Of a DNA stretch of 36,938 bases, positions 8,495 to 17,722 are shown one piece after another. Origin of the DNA: Pseudomonadota bacterium (GTDB lineage: Bacteria > Desulfobacterota > JAPLJL01); contig JAPLJI010000075.1 of assembly GCA_026388655.1 (NCBI GenBank), positions 1-36,938 on the forward strand, written 5' to 3'. How positions within the stretch are numbered: position 1 is the first letter of the stretch; every line of letters starts with the position of its first letter. The position numbers and the translations under genes are program-made. The notes below the pieces were generated by a model. That model saw nothing but the letters and a program-made list of their open reading frames with translations, did no database searches and was not told the origin of the DNA.

Positions 8495-10003
8495 TATTCT
8501 TCTTTTGTCCTTCTTATCCTCGTACATCAGCGCGTCCGCCCGGCTTAAAAGTTCATCCAGGGAAACGGGATGCTCGGGATCAAACTCGGTGATGCCGACG
8601 CTGACCGAAAGCGGGGGGGCGAATTTCCCCTGGGCCCGGCTGGCCCCGAGGCCTTCCTGCAGGCGGCGGCGGCAAATATCCGTCCCGGAATCGGAACTTT
8701 CTAAAAGCAGGACCACGAACTCATCACCCCCGATCCGGGCGATCACGTCGGATTCGCGGAAGGTATCCTTGAGGATATGCGCCACTTCTTGGAGAGCCCG
8801 GTCACCCTCCTGGTGTCCCAGGGTGTCGTTGATCCACTTCATCCGGTCGAGGTCGATGAAAAGGAGAAACATTTTCCGCTTCATTCTCCTCGCCATCCTG
8901 AGCTGCTGGTCGGCCAGGGTCAGGAATCCCCGCCGGTTGTAGAGCCCGGACAACTCGTCATGGAGCGACATCTCGCTCAGTCTTTCCTCCAATTGCTTGC
9001 GTTCGCCGATGTCGGTAACCACCGCGAAGCTCCCCTGGTAATTTCCCTCATCGTCAAAAACCGGTTCCGGCGACACGATGGTGTGAACCCGGTTCCCGGA
9101 CTTCCCGGTCCAGGCGATCTCGTAATATTTACGCTCTCCCCGGCTGCGCCGGGCCAGTTGCTCCGCCATGATTTCCTGGTTGGTTTCCTTTAAAAAGTCG
9201 TAAAGCGGGCGCCCGATCATCTCCTCCCGGTCGTACCCCAGCATCTGGCACAGCCGGTTGTTGACGTAGGTAAACCGGTCCTGACTCTGAACCAGAAGCC
9301 CGTCGTTCATCGTTTCCACCAGCCGGCGGTAGCGTTCCTCGCTCTCGCGGAGATCCTTGTAGATTCTTTTTCGCTCCGACATCCCCCGGTTGGTTACCCA
9401 GATTACGAAAACCACCACTAGGAGGGCGAAAATAACCCCCAGGGTTATTATCGCGATCGTAATCCAGGCCACCTGCTCCGCGTTCTTCGATTCCCGCGAA
9501 AGCTTGCGCTCCTCTTCCGCGGCCATCCGGTTAACCACCTGGCGGATCTCATCCATCTTCCTTTTCCCGGTCTCCGCCTGGATCAGGTGCTGGGCGACGG
9601 CAAATCCCTCCCGCCTCCGCGATTCGATATTGCCACTTTGAATTTTTAACTTTTCCCGGATCAAGGGAGCCAGCTCGGACATAAGTTTGCCCTGGACCGG
9701 GTTTGCGGCCAGCAGCCTGGTTAATTCCCCGATTTCTTTTTCAATCACCTGATCGGCGGAATAATAAGAGCCGAGAAAATCCTCATTCCCGGTGATCACG
9801 TAACCCCTCTCCCCGGCTTCCATATCCTTGAGCAGCGAAAAAACGCTTTCCAGCTTTTCCAGGACCCGGTGGCCCTGGCCGACGGAACGGTTGGCGTCGA
9901 TTAAATGGTAAGTGCTCCGAATGGAAACCAGGCCGGTGGCCGCCAGGATCAGGAGGGCGACGGCAAACCCGATATTAATCCATTTTTCTACTGTCCACTT
10001 CAT
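8492..10003 (-). CDS. CHASE3-PAS-GGDEF diguanylate cyclase
   Basis: Two TM segments around a CHASE3-like region (DMEAGERGYVITGNEDFL), PAS (YRRLVETMNDGLLVQSQDRFTYVNNRLCQMLGYDREEMIG), GGDEF with I-site (RESDVIARIGGDEFVVLL). Confidence 0.92.
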   Translation of the reverse strand: MKWTVEKWINIGFAVALLILAATGLVSIRSTYHLIDANRSVGQGHRVLEKLESVFSLLKDMEAGERGYVITGNEDFLGSYYSADQVIEKEIGELTRLLAANPVQGKLMSELAPLIREKLKIQSGNIESRRREGFAVAQHLIQAETGKRKMDEIRQVVNRMAAEEERKLSRESKNAEQVAWITIAIITLGVIFALLVVVFVIWVTNRGMSERKRIYKDLRESEERYRRLVETMNDGLLVQSQDRFTYVNNRLCQMLGYDREEMIGRPLYDFLKETNQEIMAEQLARRSRGERKYYEIAWTGKSGNRVHTIVSPEPVFDDEGNYQGSFAVVTDIGERKQLEERLSEMSLHDELSGLYNRRGFLTLADQQLRMARRMKRKMFLLFIDLDRMKWINDTLGHQEGDRALQEVAHILKDTFRESDVIARIGGDEFVVLLLESSDSGTDICRRRLQEGLGASRAQGKFAPPLSVSVGITEFDPEHPVSLDELLSRADALMYEDKKDKRRI

Positions 10004-10195
10004 AAAAATGACTGCCCGAGGCCTTCAGTCCTAAATCCCGTGTCCGGGGACCTAAAATATTAACTTATAGAATCCGTAAAGGAATAATAATTTAATTTTC
10101 CGGAAATTTCTCTCCCGCATAATTTCTTGCGACTTGGGACTTAGGAGTTATCCTGGGTGTAATCGAAGGACTGATGACTCAGGGCTCGATTGCGG

Positions 10196-11647
10196 CTACT
10201 GGCACAGATCGGGATCGAGTCCGGCCGCCTGAATGGCGCTGGGTGAAAGGGGATCGTCCGCCAGCACCGGGGCGAGATCCACCAGGGGCAGGTCAAGCCC
10301 CCGGACCGTATTGACGGATTCGAGAAAAAGGTTGGCGTAGAGGGCATACCCGGTGCGGGACGGATGGATGCCGTCCAGGCTGATCAGGCCGCCGAACATC
10401 CTGGTGGTCAGGGTTTCGGAACCAACCAGCAAACCGTTTCCGTCTATCTCGGCAAAAGCCGAGGCCAGGTCCACGATGTGAATGTTGGAATAAGGCGAGG
10501 CTTCCTCGGCAAAAATCCCGGTGTATTGCTCGACCATGGTTTCGATCTCCGCTATCATCTTGTCAATCTCCTGGGTATGCCCCTCATGTTCCAGAACCTT
10601 GATTTTTTCTTTCAACCAGGGGAGGGTGATCGGATGACCGAGGTTGCCGACGAACACCTCCGCCCCGGTGGCGGATAGCCGCGAGAGCAGGGTCCGGGTA
10701 TCGTCCCGGAACGAATCCAGCGGGGTGGCGAGCGCGGGGTCGGCCAGGCCGTCCTTGAAAACGGCCGGGGCCAGGTCGTTGGCGAAAAGATCGGTGATCA
10801 TGATCAGGGTCGGATGCCCGGCTTCCACCAGATCGAGCTGGCTCCCCACTTCCGGGGTGACGAAAATCTTGGCCAGCGGGGCCCGGGGAAAATACACCAG
10901 GTTTTCCAGGAAGGCGATATCAATCCGTTTCATCGCCCCGCCCCCGTAAATCACGTCGTGAATCTTGGCCCCCCCGATGGCCAGGTTTTGGACCTGGATG
11001 TCCGGGTCTTCCCTGATCACCGCCAGGCTTATCTCATTCTGCCGAGAGACATAACTGACCACCTCTTCAATCCCCCCCAGCTTGATATTCACCAGGTCCT
11101 CGGGGGAGCAATGCCCGATGAGATCGGCAACCTGGACCGGGGCCGGGACCGCGAATTTCACCAGCGGGAGGGGAAAATAAGCCCCGACCCTCCGGGCGAG
11201 CTGGGCGGCCGGTCCGTTAAGCTGACCTTCCGGGGAAAAGCTCCCCGACTGGACCCCCATCGTCCAGCTCGCGCCGATGGCGAACATCCGGTCGAACACC
11301 GGGTCCGCCGCGGGAAGGTAAGTAAAAGCGGCTTTCAGAATCTGCTCGCTTCCATCGGTATCGATCGAGACATCGACTTTTCCCGGTTCGGGAACCCCCT
11401 GGACGGTCGCCGAGATGGCGTGCGGATCGATCACCTGGATTTTGACGGCGAAATTTTCCCCGAATTTGACGGAGGGAACCTGGGTGGAGGAAAAACTCCG
11501 GTCCGGGCAGGTTACCGTTACCTGGTAATAACCGGCCAGGGAACCTTCCGCTGGGGTCAGCTGGCACTTCTCCTTTCCCCCCCCGCAGGCTGGGGCCAGG
11601 AAAAGACCCGCTAGAATTAAGATATGTTCAATTTTTCTTTTCATCAT
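10196..11647 (-). CDS. SGNH/GDSL-hydrolase-like lipoprotein
   Basis: Lipobox LAPAC; block I-like FAIGASWTMGVQSGS; block V SLDGIHPSRTGYALYAN (DxxH). Confidence 0.75.
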   Translation of the reverse strand: MMKRKIEHILILAGLFLAPACGGGKEKCQLTPAEGSLAGYYQVTVTCPDRSFSSTQVPSVKFGENFAVKIQVIDPHAISATVQGVPEPGKVDVSIDTDGSEQILKAAFTYLPAADPVFDRMFAIGASWTMGVQSGSFSPEGQLNGPAAQLARRVGAYFPLPLVKFAVPAPVQVADLIGHCSPEDLVNIKLGGIEEVVSYVSRQNEISLAVIREDPDIQVQNLAIGGAKIHDVIYGGGAMKRIDIAFLENLVYFPRAPLAKIFVTPEVGSQLDLVEAGHPTLIMITDLFANDLAPAVFKDGLADPALATPLDSFRDDTRTLLSRLSATGAEVFVGNLGHPITLPWLKEKIKVLEHEGHTQEIDKMIAEIETMVEQYTGIFAEEASPYSNIHIVDLASAFAEIDGNGLLVGSETLTTRMFGGLISLDGIHPSRTGYALYANLFLESVNTVRGLDLPLVDLAPVLADDPLSPSAIQAAGLDPDLCQ

Positions 11648-11791
11648 CTCCGGCCAATTTCAATATGATTATGCTGAATTATCCCGCTAATATTTTAAGG
11701 TCTCCCCTGCTCCATTCAAATAGGGAAAAAACCTCAAACGCCGCCGCTTTTCATGTTATCTGACCCCTAGAAGCTCAGAGAAAGTGGAAAA

Positions 11792-13498
11792 CTACTTGCC
11801 GGCGATGTAGGCGTTTTCGAGGTACTGGAGGACCATCCGCTGGGCGTTGAAGAAAGAGGCGTTGTAGGCGATGGCGGAACGCATCACCCGGCCATACATC
11901 TCCGGCTGCTGATAATAAAGCGGAAGGATCACCTTTTCGAGTTTGTCATAAAGGAAAGCGGCTTCCTTTTCGTAATCGCTTTCGGTTCCCCGGCCCTCGC
12001 CGATGGACCACCCGGTCACCCCCTCGATGCAGCCCTCGATCCACCAGCCATCGAGGACGGAGAGGCTCGGCACCCCGTTCATGGCCGCTTTCATCCCGCT
12101 CGTCCCCGAGGCCTCCTGGGGCTTCTGCGGGGTGTTCAGCCACAGGTCCACGCCGGAGCACAAATGCTTGGCCAGGGCCATATCATATTCCTCCAGGTAA
12201 ACAATCTTGACCGCGTCCTTGAGGAGATCCTGGGATTCAAAAATCTTCCGGATCAGCGCCTTGCCGGACTCGTCCCGGGGATGCGCTTTCCCCCCGAATA
12301 TGATCTGGATGGGACCGACCTCTCGGACGATTTTCTTCAAACGTTCGGGATCGGAAAAGAGGAGATTCGGCCGCTTATAGGGGGTCATCCGCCGGGCGAA
12401 ACCGATGGTAAACGTCCCCAGGTCCAGGCGGACACCCGTTCTCTCTTCCAGCGCCACCAGGAATTCTTCCTTCGCCTGCCGGTGGGTCTGGGAGATCTCT
12501 TCCTTAGTGATGCTGATCGCGTAGCGGAGGTAAAGATTATCGCGGCGCCATTCCGGGATATGGCGGTCGAAAAGGCTTTTAAACGCATCGCAGGTCCAGG
12601 TCTGGGCGTGGACCCCGTTGGTAATCGAGTTGATCGGGTAATTGGGAAACATGTTCCGGGAAATCTCCCCATGGCGCATGGCCACCCCGTTGATGTAGTG
12701 GGAGAAAAAGAGTCCCAGGTAGGTCATGTTCAGAGTATTTTTCAGCCAGCATTCCGCCAGGGTCAGGAGATAAGTGCTCCGGTCCCCCAAGACCCGCTGG
12801 ACGAGCTCGAGGGGAAACTGGTCATGCCCGGCGGGAACCGGCGTATGCGTGGTGAATACGCACTGCCGGCGGACCGCCTCCCGGTCTTCCTTCGCTAGGG
12901 TCAGGAGGTGGTTCCGCGCGAGCTTCTCGTCCAGCAAAGCCAGGGTTAAGAGGGCGGAATGGCCCTCGTTCATGTGGTAGGCCTGCACCTTTTCATAACC
13001 CAGGTCGCGGAGCATGGCCACCCCGGCCAGCCCGAGAATGGCTTCCTGGCAGAGCCGGTAATGGATATCCCCGCCGTAGAGCTGGTCGGTTATGGTCTGA
13101 TCGAAGGGGTCGTTCTCGGGGAGAAAGGTATCCAGAAAATAAACGGGCACGGTTCTGCCCAAAACCCCCTGGACGGTATAACGCCAGGCCCGGACCTGTA
13201 CCTTCCGGCCTTCAATGATGACCGTGACCCTTTCGGGCAGGGCTTCCAGGAATTCTTCCGGAGACCAGACCGCCGGGCTTTCCGCCTGGTTGCCCGCGCC
13301 GTCCAGGCGCTGGTGAAAATATCCCTTGCGGTGGATCAGGCTCACGCCCGCCATCGGGAGACCGAGGTCCGCGGCGGCCCTTAAGATATCGCCCGCCAGG
13401 ATCCCCAGGCCCCCGCTGTAGGTAGGCATGGAAGGTTCCAGGCCGATCTCCATGGAGAAGAAAATGATGGGATAATCCGGGATAAAAGCCTTCCACAT
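11792..13498 (-). CDS. glgP: Alpha-glucan phosphorylase, short form (GT35)
   Basis: FSMEIGLEPSMPTYSGGLGILAGD, AYHMNEGHSALLTL, TGVRLDLGTFTIGFARRMTPYKRPNLL, EASGTSGMKAAMNGVPSLSVLDGWW (PLP Lys motif). Confidence 0.93.
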   Translation of the reverse strand: MWKAFIPDYPIIFFSMEIGLEPSMPTYSGGLGILAGDILRAAADLGLPMAGVSLIHRKGYFHQRLDGAGNQAESPAVWSPEEFLEALPERVTVIIEGRKVQVRAWRYTVQGVLGRTVPVYFLDTFLPENDPFDQTITDQLYGGDIHYRLCQEAILGLAGVAMLRDLGYEKVQAYHMNEGHSALLTLALLDEKLARNHLLTLAKEDREAVRRQCVFTTHTPVPAGHDQFPLELVQRVLGDRSTYLLTLAECWLKNTLNMTYLGLFFSHYINGVAMRHGEISRNMFPNYPINSITNGVHAQTWTCDAFKSLFDRHIPEWRRDNLYLRYAISITKEEISQTHRQAKEEFLVALEERTGVRLDLGTFTIGFARRMTPYKRPNLLFSDPERLKKIVREVGPIQIIFGGKAHPRDESGKALIRKIFESQDLLKDAVKIVYLEEYDMALAKHLCSGVDLWLNTPQKPQEASGTSGMKAAMNGVPSLSVLDGWWIEGCIEGVTGWSIGEGRGTESDYEKEAAFLYDKLEKVILPLYYQQPEMYGRVMRSAIAYNASFFNAQRMVLQYLENAYIAGK

Positions 13499-13578
13499 AG
13501 TTTTAGTCCGTTCGTTAAACTAATGAATAATTACTGATTTCCAATTCGTAATCAAATCGCATTTTGGGGATTCGCTTT

Positions 13579-15093
13579 TTACGCCCTTCCATAAACCCCG
13601 GTAACATTTCTCAGCCACTGGGTGATCTCCGGGGTAATCTCCTCCGGACGAACCCGCCACTGGTAGTTGCCCGCGGTGGTGGCGGGGCGGTTCATCCGGG
13701 CCTCCTGGCCCAGGCCCAGGACGTCCTGCATCGGAAGGATCGCGAGCTTCGCCACCGACATCATCGCGAGCCGGATGAATTCCCGGTGCGCCTCGTTCCG
13801 GTTAATCTCCCGGCCCAGATAATTAAACAGCCGTTTTTTTTCCTCGGGGGAAGCCTCGTAATCAAACCAGCCCCGGACGGTATTGTTATCGTGGGTGCCG
13901 GTGTAGACCACGCAGTTTTCCTCATAATTGTGCGGAACGTAGGGATTGGCCGGGAAATCCCCGCCGAAGGCGAAAAGCAGGATCTTCATCCCCGGGAAAC
14001 CGAAACGGCGCCGGAGTTCGTCCACGTCCTCGGTAATCACCCCCAGGTCCTCGGCGATGATCGGCAACTCGGGGAAGCGCCGGGAAACCGCCAGGAAAAA
14101 ATCCTCACCCGGTCCCTGCACCCAGCGGCCGTTGACCGCGGTTTTTTCCCCCGCGGGGACCTCCCAGTAGGCCGCGAAGCCCCGAAAATGATCGATCCGG
14201 ACCAGGTCATACAAACGGAAATTCTGCTCCAGCCGCTTCACCCACCACGAATATCCCCGGCTTTTCAGAACCTCCCAGTTATAAACCGGGTTGCCCCAGA
14301 GCTGGCCGGTCGGGCTGAAATAATCCGGGGGAACACCCGCCACGGCGGAGGGCTCTCTCTGCTGGTCCAGCCGGAAAACCTCGGGATGGACCCAGAGATC
14401 CACGCTGTTATAGTCCACGTAAATGGGAAGATCGCCGATAATCCTGATATTTTTCCGCCGGCAATATTCCTTCAACCCCAGCCATTGCTGAGAAAAGATA
14501 TACTGCAGGAATTTTTCCCTGGCCACTTGTTCCCGGAGTTTCTCCCCCCAGGATTTAAGGGCCTCCGGCTCCCGGTCCCGGAGCTCCCGGGGCCAGCGAT
14601 TCCAGACCGCCCCCTGGAAATGCTCCTGGAGGGCGACGAAAAGGGCGTGGTCGTCCAGCCAGGAGGAATTTTCCGCGCAGAACTTTTCATATTCGCCCTT
14701 ATCCTGCCGGTCGCGAAAACGTTCATAAGTCAGGCGCAGGATGGGGACCTTCCCGCGGATCACGGCCGGATAATCAATCTTCCCGGCAAACAATTTCGGG
14801 ATCCGCGCCAGGTCTCCCCAGTCCAGCCAGCCCTGATCGGCCAGGAGATCCGGGCTGATCATCAGGGTGTTGCCGGCGGAAGTGGAAATGCTGTTGTAGG
14901 GGGAAGGGTTATCACCCGGGCCGGTCGCGTTTAGAGGTAGAATCTGCCAGTACTTCTGCCCGGACTCGGCCAGGAAATCGACAAACCGGTAGGCGGAGGG
15001 GCCCAGGTCCCCGATCCCGTAAGCGGAAGGCAGGGAAACGACATGGAGCAGGATCCCGCTCTCGCGCTTGCCTATTTTCCCGCTGGTTTTCAT
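13579..15093 (-). CDS. malQ: 4-alpha-glucanotransferase (GH77)
   Basis: RESGILLHVVSLPSAYGIGDLGPSAYRFVDFL, VRIDHFRGFAAYWEVPAGEKTA, IIAEDLGVITEDVDELRRRFGFPGMKILLFAF, VVYTGTHDNNT. Confidence 0.95.
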   Translation of the reverse strand: MKTSGKIGKRESGILLHVVSLPSAYGIGDLGPSAYRFVDFLAESGQKYWQILPLNATGPGDNPSPYNSISTSAGNTLMISPDLLADQGWLDWGDLARIPKLFAGKIDYPAVIRGKVPILRLTYERFRDRQDKGEYEKFCAENSSWLDDHALFVALQEHFQGAVWNRWPRELRDREPEALKSWGEKLREQVAREKFLQYIFSQQWLGLKEYCRRKNIRIIGDLPIYVDYNSVDLWVHPEVFRLDQQREPSAVAGVPPDYFSPTGQLWGNPVYNWEVLKSRGYSWWVKRLEQNFRLYDLVRIDHFRGFAAYWEVPAGEKTAVNGRWVQGPGEDFFLAVSRRFPELPIIAEDLGVITEDVDELRRRFGFPGMKILLFAFGGDFPANPYVPHNYEENCVVYTGTHDNNTVRGWFDYEASPEEKKRLFNYLGREINRNEAHREFIRLAMMSVAKLAILPMQDVLGLGQEARMNRPATTAGNYQWRVRPEEITPEITQWLRNVTGVYGRA

Positions 15094-15187
15094 TTATTAT
15101 TCAACCTTAACCTGATTCTCTTGTCTGCGGTCTGCGGCCTGGGCTACGAAGCTTCAGCGAAGTAGGCTCCGCCATCAGCGGTCTTTT

Positions 15188-17614
15188 TCATTCCATCTTC
15201 ACCCGCAGGTATTTTTCCACCCCCACGAAGAGATCAATCCATTTTTTCGCCAGCTGATCGTTCTGGTCCGCCTTTTCCCGCATCTCCTCATATAAAAGCT
15301 TTCCGATCGAGAAACAAATATTCTGGGCTTTCCAGAGGTCAAGATCCAGAGAGAGAACGCTCAAAATCGTCAGCGCTTTCTGGATTTTCTCCATGAGAAA
15401 TACGTTTTCGGGGGCCTGGGCCAGTTTTTCCATCCGGGCGTTGATTCTCTTGCTGATCACGTAGCCGAGCATGGGCCGGTCAAGTTCCACCCCCCACCTC
15501 TTGATCTCCTCGATCAGCCTTTGCAGCTCCTTGAGATCGACTTCCTCGGTATCGAGCAACTCCTTGAACTCGGAATTAAGCACGAACTCCATGATGATGG
15601 CCAGGGCCTTGGGCTGGGGCATCCGCATCTCATTGATCACCTGCATCATCGGGTAATGATGGGAGTAAACCTGGCGGAAGGAAGCTTCGATCTCCTTCAG
15701 GGTGACATTGAGAATCTGGTTGATCACCTTGCGCTGGTCATCCTTGAAGAGATGCCAGAGTGAGTAGTTATGGGTCTCAAAATGCTTGTCCAGCAGGAAT
15801 ATCATTTCCGTGAGGTTGCTCTTGAGAAAAGCCTCCTTGATTTGCCGCTGCATCTCCGCAAACGCTTCCTCCGTCCGGTATTCGTGCACGCCTCCCATGA
15901 CGTTGTGGTCCCCGAGGTGAAGCACGGCAAAGCACAGGATCTTCTCCGCCCAGGTGATTTCCGAGCGGATCCGGACCCGGCCAATCGCGAGCCGCTGGAT
16001 GCCCGCTTCATAGCGTTCGTAGATCTCGCTGGTTACGGTATGGCTGTAGACCTCGATGCTGGCGGGATATTCCTCGAAAAGCGAAAGGATGGCATAGTGA
16101 ACCCCCACCCGCATCAGGTTAACGACGGCCGGTTTGACCATGGCTTGGTACACCCCCGCCCCGTTCTTCAGCGTGTGCAGGTTGCTCTGGGCCCGCTCCA
16201 GGATCCGGAGATACTCAGATTCCAGGTCCATCTTCCCCACCGCGGCGGCAATCTGCATGGCCCGGGCGGCATACATCATCACTTGGACCGGTTCCAACCC
16301 GGAAATCTCGTCGAAAAACCACCCGCAGCTGGTATACATCAGGAGCGTGTAACGCTGCATTTCCAAGAGGCCCAGGATCTTGACCTTGTCTTCCCGGGAA
16401 AGGTCGCGCCGGGCCCGTTCGGAGAGAAACCGCTCGACATTGGGGATGGAGCGGTTCAAGACCATCTCGATGTAATCATCCCTGACCTGCCATGGGTCGG
16501 CAAAGTAGAGAGCCATCTCCTTTTCGTAAATCGGGGCGATTTTATCCCGGAGCCAGTCCATCGCCTCCCGCAGGGGGGAGCGCCATTCCTGATTCCACTT
16601 CGGATTGCTCCCGATGTTGCAGCCGCAGTTCTTCCGCCACCTCTCCACCCCGTGCGCGCAGCTCCAGGAGGTGTTTTCGTTGATCTCGACTTCGTCCGCG
16701 GGGGGGAATTTTTCCAGGAACTCGCCGTAAATCGTGATTTTCGCCAGTTCCCGGGACTCGATATAGTACAGGCAGTAAGCCAGAGCCATTTCGCCGAAGC
16801 GGTGGTGATGACCGAAGGTCTCCCCGTCGGTGGCGATCTGCACGAATTGCCGTTCCGGGGATGAGGGGGCAAAGGCCGAGAGCAGTCGCTGGGCGAAGGT
16901 TTCTCCGTTGCTCAACAGGGGGCCAAAAGCCACGTCGTGGGAGATCGAACCGTCATAGAAGAAAACCGCGATGCTCCGGCCGGAGGGCAGGCGGCAGAGG
17001 TAGGGTTTCTTGGGGTTGATTCCGCCCCCCACGACTTCTTGCCAGTGGGGGGATCCGAGCGGGCGATACCTCCGGGCCTGGGAGGGAGCCAGGAGCGTAA
17101 ATTTGATCCCGTTTTCCGCCAGCAGGTCCAGGGTCTCCAGGTCGACCGCGGTTTCCGGAAGCCACATCCCCTCCGGTTTTCTCCGGAAGCGGTGCTCGAA
17201 ATCCTTGATCCCCCAGATGACCTGGGTACGCTTATCCCGCCGGTTGGCCAGGGGCATGATCAGGTGGTTATAGGCCTGGGCCAGGGCGGAACCGTGACCC
17301 GAAAACCATTTCTGGCTTTCCCGGTCGGCTTCGAGAATGGCCTGATATACGTCCGGGGCGTGCCTTTCCAGCCAGGAGAGCAGCGTGGGCCCGAAGTTGA
17401 AACTGATCCGGGCGTAGTTGCTGACAATATCTATGATCCGGTTTTCCGAGTCCAGGATCCGGGAGGCGGAATTGGGGGCGTAACACTCCGCGGTGATTCT
17501 TTCATTCCAGTCATGGTAAGGATAGGCCGAATCCTGGAATTCCACCTCCTCGAGCCAGGGGTTCTCCCGGGGCGGCTGGTAAAAATGTCCGTGGATGCAA
17601 AGGTAACGGTTCAT
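15188..17614 (-). CDS. GH57 family glycoside hydrolase with C-terminal DUF3536-like region
   Basis: HGHFYQPPRENPW, EGMWLPETAVD and ATDGETFGHHHRFGEMAL GH57 motifs; long C-terminal region of about 400 aa. Confidence 0.88.
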   Translation of the reverse strand: MNRYLCIHGHFYQPPRENPWLEEVEFQDSAYPYHDWNERITAECYAPNSASRILDSENRIIDIVSNYARISFNFGPTLLSWLERHAPDVYQAILEADRESQKWFSGHGSALAQAYNHLIMPLANRRDKRTQVIWGIKDFEHRFRRKPEGMWLPETAVDLETLDLLAENGIKFTLLAPSQARRYRPLGSPHWQEVVGGGINPKKPYLCRLPSGRSIAVFFYDGSISHDVAFGPLLSNGETFAQRLLSAFAPSSPERQFVQIATDGETFGHHHRFGEMALAYCLYYIESRELAKITIYGEFLEKFPPADEVEINENTSWSCAHGVERWRKNCGCNIGSNPKWNQEWRSPLREAMDWLRDKIAPIYEKEMALYFADPWQVRDDYIEMVLNRSIPNVERFLSERARRDLSREDKVKILGLLEMQRYTLLMYTSCGWFFDEISGLEPVQVMMYAARAMQIAAAVGKMDLESEYLRILERAQSNLHTLKNGAGVYQAMVKPAVVNLMRVGVHYAILSLFEEYPASIEVYSHTVTSEIYERYEAGIQRLAIGRVRIRSEITWAEKILCFAVLHLGDHNVMGGVHEYRTEEAFAEMQRQIKEAFLKSNLTEMIFLLDKHFETHNYSLWHLFKDDQRKVINQILNVTLKEIEASFRQVYSHHYPMMQVINEMRMPQPKALAIIMEFVLNSEFKELLDTEEVDLKELQRLIEEIKRWGVELDRPMLGYVISKRINARMEKLAQAPENVFLMEKIQKALTILSVLSLDLDLWKAQNICFSIGKLLYEEMREKADQNDQLAKKWIDLFVGVEKYLRVKME

Positions 17615-17722
17615 GCCGCGCCGGTTGGGAGCTTATAGTTTGGGGTCGGTAGGGAAGACGTGGGGAAAACTCTTCGATTAATCTTTTTCCAGCTAACTCC
17701 TAACTCCCAACTCCCAACCTTT

